A stretch of DNA of 64,000 nucleotides from Rhytidiadelphus loreus (lineage: Eukaryota > Streptophyta > Bryopsida > Hypnales > Hylocomiaceae), in NCBI GenBank assembly GCA_947034895.1, contig OX344765.1:47807001-47871000 (forward strand), given 5' to 3'. Below the pieces are notes generated by a model. That model ran no database searches. It was not told the origin of the DNA and saw only the letters and a list, made by a program, of their open reading frames with translations. Below, piece after piece: positions 23,230 to 33,377 of this stretch (its first letter is position 1; every line of letters starts with the position of its first letter). The position numbers and the translations under genes were made by a program.

Positions 23230-23276
23230 TAGTTAATTAGGATACTGGGCCTATTGAAGGAGTAAATAACCCTTTA

Positions 23277-23479
23277 CCCTTGAACGTAGATACGGATGAC
23301 AATGAATCTTTGAGTGTAGGATGAAAGTGCAACTATTCATCCTTGGAATCGGGTTTTGAAAGGAAAGATTCCCTCAGTACTTTGACTTCCAATAGGTGCT
23401 TTTGCTATTTCTTTGACCAATGATTCACACAGTAATACAAAAGGATGGTTTTGAGCATCATCCCTTCGACGTTCAAGGG
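23277..23479 (-). mobile_element. 203-bp TTAA element inserted in the end of another copy
   Basis: It begins TTTA|CCCTTGAACG and ends CGTTCAAGGG|TTAA. In the A-B spacer the host reads TAACCC-TTAA-ACAACGG without interruption. The element therefore landed on the TTAA inside the left terminus of the older element at 23480-23709 and faces it head to head. One duplicate has mutated to TTTA. Confidence 0.85.
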
Positions 23480-23709
23480 TTAAACAACGGACGGGGACCA
23501 TGGAAATCATCCATTTTGATATTGTGGGGATCATTGGCCAAAAAAAAAATTCAAAAGCATTTATTGGAAGTTATAGTATTGTAGAAGATTTGCCGTTTTC
23601 ACACAAAATTCCTCAGAGTATGAATAGTTACACTTTTGTCCTACACTCAAAAAGATTTTTTTATCATCCACTAGACACCAAACGTCCACCTTGACATTTA
23701 ATGGTTTAG
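23480..23709 (+). mobile_element. Short TTAA-type element in the B-C spacer
   Basis: This is the orthologue of the insertion at 14776-15013. It reads TTAAACAACGGACGGGGACC through GAATAGTTACACTTTTGTCC to GACATTTAATGGTTTA. Its first few bases (TAACCC) are displaced to about 23267 by the nested element at 23277-23479. Confidence 0.75.
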
Positions 23710-24129
23710 GCATTTGCAAATATATAATTATGATTACTATACCTGTAACGGACACAAGATATAAAACAAGGCAAGAAGGGTTCTGGATAACAAGACTCAA
23801 TATTATAATATTAAAAGTACAATACTAAGCAAGAGCTAAGACTCAAGAGGTGTGTTGTCGAGACTAAAGGACTCTTCAGCCTTGACCTCTATATATACTC
23901 TAGTCTAAAATAAAAGGAACTAATATTAACGTAAAGTAAAAAGAACTAGAAGGTTCCAAAGGTCATGTCCCTAACAAAAACCTTAGTATTTAATGAGGTT
24001 GATAGTTGTATAACAAAGAATATGACAATTTGATTAAACTTGACACATTGACCTTAGATGGACCCTAGAATCTTAGTGTAAGACTAGAACGTCATTTTAT
24101 ACATTTGCAAACGAGGGTATGGATGGATT

Positions 24130-25985
24130 AATAGATGTAGAATGTAGACATTTATTTGGAAATTTTTGATGATGTTTTGGTTTTAGTTTTGAAATGCTAA
24201 TTTTTGTTATTAGCCTTTTGGATGCAACTAGAATGCTCAATTGGTGTTATTTACAACCTTGTTGGATTTAGATTCATAATAAGATAGGCAGGTTATCAAT
24301 TTGGGTTTGTTATATGGAATGGATTTTAAAGGTTGTATGTTTATCAATTAGGAAGTTGGGAGTTGGAATAGCAAGGATGAGTGGTATTTAGTTGTTGTTT
24401 TCAATCATTTTGGGGGACCCACTTAGAGAGAGCTAGTGCGAGTCCTGGCAAGGTTGAGCCTTGTAGTGTTTTTGTTTTGTGTGTGTTCTTGTGTCATTTT
24501 AAGTTGAGAATTTGAGTATGCAAGTGTGTGAGTCCGTAAGGAGTGTTTGTGGAATTTGGAATGTGATTGAGAGAGTTTTAAGTGAGAAGATCTAAATGTT
24601 CTAATTGAAGGTGATGTGTGAGAAAGTAAGGACTTTGAAATTTTGTTATGGACAAGACATTATGAGAAAGTGTAGAACAATGAATATTTTGTAAATCTTT
24701 CAACAATGATATGATCTCCAATTCAATCAATATAAGCAAAAATATAGTAATTGTAGTCTTGGTTTTTGCCTACCTTACAAAACACCTAGGATTAAGTATA
24801 GGAGTTCAAATCTAGGGAATAGTCAATTAGTCTAATGTAAGTGTAACTAAAGTCACATTTAATTTAAAGTAGATTGGGTTTTTAACACCATTTGTCTCAT
24901 TTTTTTGTAAATTTGTTCATTCACCCTCTTATATCCAAAGACAAATTTGATGGTTGGTCCTTTACCAATGCTATGGACATATGAATGTAGTCCCTATCCT
25001 ATCTAATGGGGGCTCAAATTTTAATAACAATTAGTCTCGGTTGATCCACAATTTGTCTACATGCATGCTCTAGAACCAAGTGTGATGCATAATTATAAAT
25101 AAATAAGTTTACACACACAACAATATTCCATATACATTCCTTAATTACTAGTGATGTTTATTACCATAACAATTTGTCATAGCCATTATTAAATTCTAAG
25201 TCACTATTTAAAATACCTAAATGGTCTGTCGACAACCTCCAACAAATTGTTTCTATTCTAAATGTAGGGCATGATTGTGTATATGCAAGCTACTTTCACT
25301 AAAAGAAACTCATGTTTTTTTTGTGACGAGTGTTGATTTTTTCTAACAGATTTTTTTTGATGTCTAAATTGACATTTAGCTGTTTTTATGTTCTTAATGA
25401 TGTTCATTAGATCATTTGGATGTCACGAAAAACATAAAACCAACTAAATTTCAACTTAGACATAAAAAAAAATCCGTTAGAACAAATCAGGGCTCGTCAC
25501 AAAAAACATGGGTTTCTTCTAACTTCATCAACACCACATGCTCTAAATAACAACTTGTCTACTTAACCCTACATAATATCTTCATATCAACAATAATAAA
25601 TCAATTTAACATACAATCAATTTTATTATTAATAAATGACAAAACAATTTGTTTTAATATCAATTACATTCATATAGAAAAATTCATGTGTACAAGGAGA
25701 AAGACAACTTTACTGACCGAGAAGACCGAGAGAGAATGGGGGGTTTGCATTAACCAATTGTTTGTTTAATTTGAGAAAGACAATAACTGTCTGTAACAAG
25801 AATCTAATTGTCTGCTGGCCTTCTTCTAATTCCAGCGAACAATACTGACTATTACCTCTCAAAACACTCAAAAAGAAAGTAACTAAGCAATTCGTCCATT
25901 TTAACCACTTCTCAATCTAATCAAAAGAGATTCCAACATTCTCTACTAACAAAAGACAAATAGTATGAAAAATGAAAAATGAAAA
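24130..25985. other. B-C-specific block, possibly a decayed LTR element
   Basis: The A-B spacer has about 0.48 kb between the shared flanks GGTATGGATGGATTA and ATATCAAGAATG, but here there is about 1.85 kb. The block includes a TTCAATCAATATAAGC-type phrase reminiscent of the 3' part of plant LTRs. No polyprotein, primer-binding site or paired LTRs were identified. It also holds the CACTA-type fold-back at 25297. Confidence 0.3.
25297..25524. mobile_element. CACTA-ended fold-back MITE, copy 1
   Basis: The left end CACTAAAAGAAACTCATG is inverse to ACATGGGTTTCTTCTAA at the right. Arms of about 70 bp are inverted with mismatches (GTGACGAG / GGGCTCGTCAC; AACAGATTTTTTTT / AAAAAATCCGTT). It is related to 62951-63165. 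The right terminus has decayed from TAGTG. Confidence 0.65.
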
Positions 25986-26221
25986 TGATTAAAGGAATAT
26001 CAAGAATGAAAAATTTCTTAATTATTACTAAGTGGAATCCTACACGAAAATAAGTAATGAACTCATAAATGAAATGCTAGTAGAATTTTTCTTGAAAAGA
26101 ATCTAATTCTCCTAAACCTAAATCTACAATACATTATAATAGAGATTACTTGTTATCTAAGTCTAGGCCTAAACTTTTAAGTGAATCTATAAACGATTCT
26201 TGTCTTAGAGCATTCCTTTAA

Positions 26222-26812
26222 CCCTAGGTAACCGAGTATGCAATCCTAAAGTCTCATTGTCTTTACAAGGGATAAAATGGATTTCGGGTAGGCTCCTATT
26301 AACTCAATTTTTACTGAAACTTCTTTTATAAGATAGATAAACTTTCAAGCTTTCCATAAATATAATTTTTATTCCAATCAATGCCCGGGAGCAAAAGTTA
26401 TGCCACAATAACCGCAAAATAGGGAAGAACGGGCAGCAAAAGAAATTCACAAAAAATTGAAATTATATTTTTTAATATTTTTTCTCTTGTAGATTATATT
26501 TTTCTTCTAAATGGGAACCTTTGATTCATTCCATTTGAATTAGTCATGTGAAAGTTATGGAGTTTCTTGTTTTGCGGGTAATTAGAGCAACTTCTTGAAA
26601 GAATTTTTTTCTTTTTCTTTGAATGCTAATATCTTTCAATCTACACGGTCAAACAATACAAAGTTTTTATCACATGATCTAAGACAAGTGTAGAACAGGA
26701 TCCTACGGTTAGATTCTAAAAAATGTTTAAGAAATTTATTTCATAGGTGAATGTAGCAAAAATAGTAGTTTTGAGTGGTTTTGGTAGAAAAATTACCTTG
26801 GAACTTTAGGGA
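26222..26812 (-). mobile_element. 591-bp TTAA element in the B-C spacer
   Basis: It starts TTAA|CCCTAGGTAACC and ends GAACTTTAGGGA|TTAA (26218-26221 and 26813-26816). The A-B spacer is empty with one TTAA at 16947-16950 between GCATTCT and TCAAAGTAGG. Interior blocks match the nested element at 10124-11073. The terminal G has mutated to A. Confidence 0.85.
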
Positions 26813-26876
26813 TTAATCAAGTTAGGAGAATATAAAAGCAATTTATGATAAGGGTATCACTTTTTGGACATATTAA

Positions 26877-27554
26877 GGGTGATTGCAAGAGAGACCGGTC
26901 CTATTTCGCATCACAATTGAAGTAACGGAGTTGCCATCAATAGTAACTTTCGGAAAATGAAGTTAATGAACTTGAAATTTTTATTGAAGATGGCTAACTC
27001 AGAAATCATGAGATTCATTATTTTTCATAAATTTTGAAAAATAATTTTATAATTAAATGTCAATTTAGCTCATTTGTCACAATTGGTGGTTTAGGGGTTT
27101 ATACTTTTTAGTACTTTGGAGCATCCAAAAATTATGATGTTCAATTGAATTTGTTCTTGACATCCACGTCCGAATAGGGGTCCCTTCACTCCCTTGTAGA
27201 TAGGGCTCCAAACATTTATGATGGTTTCAACTTCTAGTTTTGGGTGAAATGAAATCACTATCAAGTCTTTACAAATGGACAATTTTTAGTTTTTTATTAT
27301 TCATGATTTTCTAATTATTATTAATTTATACTTAATTTTATCTACTTTTTGTGATAAATTGACTGTCATTTTTTTCTAATAGTATTGTTTCAATACTTAT
27401 AAGTACTCAAAAGTACTATTGACCGATGATTTTTCAAATCAACGGATGAGATTGCATTGTTTCGTAATACTTTAGTACTCATAGTATTGAGTGCAAAAAA
27501 TTGCAATTTTGGTAGAACGCTACCAAAATTGTTCGGTCTTTCTTGCAATCACCC
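26877..27554 (+). mobile_element. GGGTG-ended element, copy in the B-C spacer
   Basis: The ends GGGTGATTGCAAGAGAGACC and the inverse of GGGTGATTGCAAGAAAGACC enclose 678 bp. The interior is collinear with 37733-38457, including CAACTTCTAGTTTTGGGTGA and ATTTATACTTAATTTTATC. It sits at a different point of the unit from the other two copies. Flanking TTAA or TAA triplets are present on both sides, so the target duplication is ambiguous. Confidence 0.75.
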
Positions 27555-28484
27555 TTAATTAAGTTATTTTTGCTTAACACCTCCAAAGTTTGTCTATTTT
27601 GTTCATTTTGATCAATTAAGAAGAATATTTAAATGAAAAAAAAGATGATTGAATCTAGATAAGATCAAGATGTATATTCTTGATGAATTTATTTTTGAAT
27701 TTTTACTATTTTTAAATCAATTGAACCTATTGGAGTAAAGTGCTTAATTTTGAAATTTGCAAGCATCATAGAGCACAATTTATTAATTTTCTAAACATAA
27801 AAATAAATTATTTTCGACAAAGAACAACTAAACACAAGTCATATCCAAAAATGATATTAGAATGAGATTTTTTTATATTCTAAATGCTTGATTTTTAGGA
27901 TTCTACATAAATAAGACACAACTTGCTTTTTCAACTAAAAAATAATTTAAAAATACTTAAAAATCTTTGATCGTCATGATTTTTTTCTTTCTTGATACAT
28001 TATAAGTGTAGATATTTAAAACTACATTTCGTGAAGATATATTTAATTATAATTAAAAGATGAACTTGTTTGACACACCAACTTAGACTAAAATTGTAGT
28101 GGATACGAGAGTGGATACAACTTGCCTAGATACTTATACCATAACTTAATCCAAAAAGAAGATCCCATAAGAATAAACCAAAGTCAAATTATTATTTTTG
28201 TAAAGGAATTGGGCATATTAAAAAAACATGCCCTAAAAATCAAGATTTTATAAATTCTACCCAAAACTCATTGCAAATCTATATAAACCAAGATTTTGTA
28301 AAGTTGTCAAATTTTAGATTTATTAACAATTCAACCAATCACTATTGTTGATTTGCATCAATAAAGGACTATAATTGATATCCTAACTTATTTTCATCCT
28401 ATGTCTTATAATCAACATCAGGGTTGTTATACCGGACGAGTTGGAGTGATCGGACGGGACGGACGGACGGTCTAGACGCTCCAG

Positions 28485-28790
28485 ACACCTTTCATTTTTG
28501 AAATTTTCCAACACTAAAATCAAGGCACGGACGTTTCCGTCAGGGCGGGGACGTCTCCATTAGGGCGAGGACGTCTGGGACAGGGCGGGGACGCATCAAT
28601 TTAATCCGAATTTTTGTAATTCATTTACAGTCCCCGCCCGTCCCTTCGCGTCCCCGCCCGTCACGTTCGCGTCCCCACCCGGTCCCTTTGCGTCCCCGCC
28701 CGTCACGTTTGCGTCCCCACCCGTCACGTTCACGTCCCCGCCCGACGCGTCGTGTTCCCGCCCCGGGCGCGATGCGTCCCCGCCTTGGCC
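28485..28790. repeat. GC-rich CGTCCCCGCCC degenerate tandem repeats
   Basis: Irregular repeats of GGGCGGGGACGTC on one side and GCGTCCCCGCCCGTCACGTT on the other form two inverted halves around 28600. They lie just inside the left end of the 4.3-kb element and contrast strongly with its AT-rich surroundings. Confidence 0.75.
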
Positions 28791-28825
28791 CTATCACGTT
28801 CCTAAACAACATGGTGCAAATGGCA

Positions 28826-29010
28826 GGCCGTGGAGGTCCCATACTAAACTTTGGTATGAATTTAGTCATGGGATTCTTCCTTCCCATAGAGGAAGGAGAA
28901 CCAATTAATGTAGTCAACCTTTAATTTGAGCATGGGGAATATCTTCAAGTCAATAGCTACATTAAGAGGTCCAACCACTTTTTGAGTTCAAAGACAACGT
29001 ATTGAAGCAT
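28826..29010 (+). repeat. Internal direct repeat of the 4.3-kb element, first copy
   Basis: The block from CATGGGATTCTTCC through CCAATTAATGTAGT, TTAATTTGAGC.TGGGGAATATCTT and ACTTTTTGAGTT recurs at about 30265-30430. This shows an internal duplication within the element. Confidence 0.7.
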
Positions 29011-29484
29011 GTCACTCCCTTCTTGAGGCCGGACTTCAAGTTCTTGCCTTCATCAAGCACTTGAGAAGTAGGACCCATGTAAAATTGGAAACCAAAAAAA
29101 AATTAGAAAATGAAATTGAACTTCCAAAAAAGAAGGACAAAATTTGTATGAAAAAAATCCCAAAGGGTTTGGAGTCCTAATGAAAGTCAAGGTACATATA
29201 TTTTTTAATTCGAGTTCAAGGGTTTATATTTTATTCTTCTAAAGAAAAGGTATTTGTGATTTTTGATTTGAAGTTTACAAATCAAACCATTACCAACGTA
29301 TACTCTCAAGGTTTTGGTTTCAGTCTTTGTTTTTCAATACGAAGCTACAAGGTTTCAAATTTAAATCAAATACAAATTATAATGCTTTAAAATATGCTTG
29401 AAGGGTTTTTTTCCGGAAAAAAAGGTTACAAGGATTTAGGTCTTGAAGACTTTAACAACAAATGCTTGTAATGGGAAAAATAAA

Positions 29485-29960
29485 AGGGGTGGGTATTGAA
29501 ATGAAATACTAGTTAAGTAATTTTTTAATACAAGGGCAATGGTTCATTTTGCATATGGGGATAGCAAAGCGGTTTGGGTCTTTGGGAATGAAATGAAGCA
29601 TTACCCAAATTGTTTATGATTTTAAATATTCAATCATTGGACTCCACCCCTTAATTTGTGTAATGGGATCCTAAAACTCTAAACTCTAAAGTCTAGGACT
29701 TAGGAGGGGTGGATATTGAAATGAAATACTAGTTAAGTAATTTTTTAATTCATAGGCAATGGTTCATTTTGCATATGGAGATAGCAAAGCAATTTGGGTC
29801 TTTGGGAATGAAACGAAGCATTATCCAAATTGTTCATGATTTCAAATATTCAATCATTGGACTCCACCCTTTAATTTGTGTAATGGGATCCTAAAACTTT
29901 AAATTCTAAAGTCTAGGACTTAGGAGGGGTGGGTATTGAAATGAAATACTAATTAAGTGA
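29485..29960 (+). repeat. Tandem repeat with a 220-bp period
   Basis: AGGGGTGG(G/A)TATTGAAATG recurs at 29485, 29705 and 29925. The first two units are complete and very similar, including TCATTGGACTCCACCC and TAAAGTCTAGGACTTAGG. A third begins and breaks off near 29960. Confidence 0.85.
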
Positions 29961-31959
29961 TTTTTTAATTCATGGTCAACGCTTTATTTAATTATTTTGG
30001 GCATGGAATCCTCAAACGCTTAGAGGGAGTTCAAAATTGGCTTGGAGGGAGTTCAAGGAGGGAGTTGAAGACTTGTTTTAAAATTAGAATTCCGAGTGGA
30101 CGTCTGCGCCCGAACGTCCACGCCATGTCCACACATCCACGCCCCTGTCCATACGTCCACGCCTTGTCCAGACGTCCATGCCCCTATCTACACTTTCGTG
30201 CACTGACCCTCGAAGGAAAAAATATGCAAGAACTCCCTCCACCAACAATGGGGGGAAGTGAAATTGGCATGGGATTCTTTTTTCCCATGGAGAGAGGGAA
30301 AGTGGAAAACCAATTAATGTAGTTAGCCATTAATTTGAGCTCGGGGAATATCTTGAAGTCAATGGTTGTATTAAGATGTCCAACTACTTTTTGAGTTGAA
30401 AGACAATTCATGGAAGGATGTGTCTCCTTTCATGTATCGCCTTTGTCCTTCTTTGCTTCTCCAAGGACTTGAGAAATAGTCCCCACACCCAAAAAATGAG
30501 ATTTCTAGAAAATTAAAACTAACTTGCACACTTTCAAAAAAAATATATAATTAGATGCTAGAAGTTTTTGGATTCGTAACGAACAAGGTACTCATTTTTT
30601 AAAATTCAAGTTGAAGACTTAAAAGGATGAATTTTAGAGTTCTCCAAATAGAAACTAAAAGGATTTGGAGTTCCCTAAAAAAATGAAACACAAGTTATAT
30701 TTTGTAGAGTTCTAATACTTCTCAATTATTTTTGATAATTGGATCTACAAGGGTTTTGAATTCACATCATTAACGTATTACAATGTATTCAAATGTAGTT
30801 TAAGGGTTATTTTTGAAAATAGAGGCTACAAGGATTTGGAAAGGAAACAAAGTTTTGAAAGCAAGTTAAAGGCTTTGGTCTTGTTACTAGATGCTAAAAG
30901 GGTTTAGATTTCAAATCAAAGAGAAGTTATGTTTGGTTTGGTTATGCTTGAAGGCTTTATGGTATTTGGTAAATTGTTGCTGCAATTATTTAAAATTCAA
31001 ATCAAATACAAATTAAATGTTATGCGCTTGTACTTCAAGGGGTTCTATAATCAAAGCATGTCAGGGTTGGGTAAGTATGTTCAAAGATAGAATGGAAAAT
31101 CTTCAGTTTAGTTCAACGGTCAATATTTGTAATTAGAAATGACAAGTTATATTTTTTGTAATTGGAGGATAAAAACCGTGTAGGGATTTAAGGGTTGTCA
31201 TAAATTTAAATTTTTAAGTTACTTGGTTTTTGGATTCTAGTTCAAACATTCAATGCTTCATTTTGGTAACAAGAGTCTAATTATGTTTGGATTTAGGAAT
31301 AGAAATGAAATACCTCTTCTTTTATTTTTTATTTTTGGTTCTTTTCCCAAAACAAAGTAGATACTAGAATTGTTTTGGAATAAAATCGAATACAATTTTT
31401 TTTTCTTTTCGGATTCAAGTTAAATGGTTCCTTTGATAATTGCAATCTAGACATCTACTTATGTTTGGATTTCAAGTAAAGTACAATCGATTTTGCACTT
31501 GCATAAAAGTTCAACGTTTTGGCCTTTGGGGGTTTGGTAACAGGAATATAGGATAATACATCAAGTTTTCAACCTCTAAATTCCTACTACAATTTGAGTT
31601 CACCATGAGCAATGGAACTCTTGAGCACTAATTTTAATTTACATATCTCATCATTCTCATGTGTGTTGTTGTACATCCTACCATAATACCACCTCATATG
31701 CATATAAATATATAATGAACTCCCATTTCTACTCTCAAATGCAAAACATGATGATACATTATTGCTTAGATACATGATGACATGATGACAAATTTTTGCT
31801 TAGAAGAGCATCAAGCATGTGTATTTCATGGTTGCTACACATTTCATACATAAAGAAACGGACATATGGTGAAAATCTTGTAATATGCAATTTGGTCTTT
31901 CTTCCATCATGACAGTTGTATGACTTCTGTGAATTTATGAATGTGTAGTAAACAAAGTA

Positions 31960-32655
31960 ACAAACAACTAATTATGTTTGAAATTGATTTTCTAGAGTTT
32001 GATATATACAAAAAGCTTAGAATCATTCGGTTTTGATCAATGAGTCAAAAATTATGAGGATTTTTTGTTTGTGGGCAGTTTTGGATTTCCTACTCTAAAA
32101 TAAACTTTGACATCCTTTTATCTTATCCAATTTTCAATATTTTTGGACAAAAATTAAATTTTAGGATGTAGATACATTATTAAAACATTTCAACCATTGG
32201 GATTGGAAATTTTCAATTCCATATTTAAATTGTAAATAATTTAGTATTTTTAATCATTCTCTACTACTACCTACTTACTATTTTTTTCCTATATGTTGTA
32301 CTATTCCAAATGATCTGAAAATTTTCAAGCATGTGGCCAACTTGTCTAGGAAAAAAAATCCAAAGAAGCACCACCATTTAGGTCATTTTTTCATAGAAAT
32401 GTGAGCTTGTGAAGTGCAGCTGCCCTACTTTTCGCAGGGTCAAAAAAATGATTTTAGTTAATTTGAATGCTTATATCTTGCAATCCACCCGGTAGAAATG
32501 TCTGAAATTTTTACCACATGTTTTTAATACTATATAATACAACATCCTATGGTTAGATATGTCAAAAAAAGTTTTTTTTCAAAATTTTGGTAGTTGTACT
32601 AGAAATGACAGTTTTAGAGAGTTTTGGTGAAAACATAGTGACGGTCCTTTAAGGG
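31960..32655 (+). mobile_element. Truncated ~950-bp TTAA element inside the 4.3-kb element
   Basis: The right end reads CGGTCCTTTAAGGG|TTAA (TTAA 32656-32659), preceded by AGTTTTGGTGAAAACATAGT as in the other copies. The interior follows 17187-18148 in reverse. The left end is missing, so it was captured or deleted. Confidence 0.7.
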
Positions 32656-32763
32656 TTAAAAAAAGTCAACTTAATGTTGACCACATCGAACGGGCGAGAC
32701 CTCTATCGGACGGGCAAACCAGACGGACAGGCGAACCGGACGTCCGTCCGGTATGACAACCTT

Positions 32764-33377
32764 CATCAACATTGTAAGCCTCTTTTATTTGAATTCACTC
32801 TATAATTGATATCCTAACTTATTTTCATCCTATGTCTTATAATCAACATTGTAAGCCTCTTTTATTTGAATTCACTCGGTGGGTGATTGAAGGAGTTGAC
32901 CATGAGTGTAATTGAAAATCAATATAAGAAAATGAGTAGGTTTAAGAATGGATCAATTGCTTCAATCCATGGGAAATTCCATAATTATTACAAGATCATT
33001 TCTTTTGGCCCAGATCATTTCTTTTGGCCCTTGTCTTTCAAGGCCTTATATCGATTTTATAGAGGTGCCTATTTTGGACAAGGTTTCCATTTAAGAGGAG
33101 AGAATACAAAAGATAAAGTCTTTAAAAATTCTATTGATCAATTAACTTTAGGTACAAAAATAATAATTTTTAGTAAAATTTGGGATAAAGGACACTGTTA
33201 CTAAGAGAAGAAAAGTTACATTCACCATTTTCATAGCATGATTTATTTCTTCAATATGAAAAACTCATACACATTATAAAACCTAAAATTTTTAAAGTAT
33301 GTGCTGGCTAGACTGCACAACAAGTAGAACTAAAAACATATATTTTTACTTATGGTCGACTTGCCCTAACGTACATA
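32764..33377 (+). other. Unit spacer 3' of copy C with a small unexplained ORF
   Basis: An ATTGATATCC...TGAATTCACT segment of about 86 bp is tandemly duplicated (near 32765-32875). The + strand ORF 32887-33204 (105 aa, with GSIASIHGKFHNYYKIISFG) corresponds to a stop-interrupted frame at 19890-20150 in the A-B spacer. It is probably a relic rather than a gene, and I do not recognise it. Confidence 0.4.

Larger units (their letters stand above)
28421..32762. mobile_element. 4.3-kb non-autonomous element with TATACCGGACG ends
   Basis: The left end GGGTTGTTATACCGGACG and right end CGTCCGGTATGACAACCT are inverted repeats. Dense subterminal CGGACG repeats follow both ends. CATCA flanks both sides (28416-28420 and 32764-32768), a candidate 5-bp duplication. 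The unit spacer 3' of B (19790) has no insertion here. The interior holds GC-rich CGTCCCCGCCC repeats, a duplicated segment and a tandem 220-bp repeat. It also holds a captured end of a TTAA element near 32655. No transposase domain is visible. Confidence 0.75.

Noticed and set aside
24130..25300. Complete LTR retrotransposon in the B-C spacer
   Set aside because: Only one LTR-like phrase was seen; no paired LTR, primer-binding site or polyprotein could be found.
28621..28917. Minus-strand frame rich in GRGREGT repeats
   Set aside because: It is an artefact of the GC-rich CGTCCCCGCCC tandem repeats inside the 4.3-kb element.
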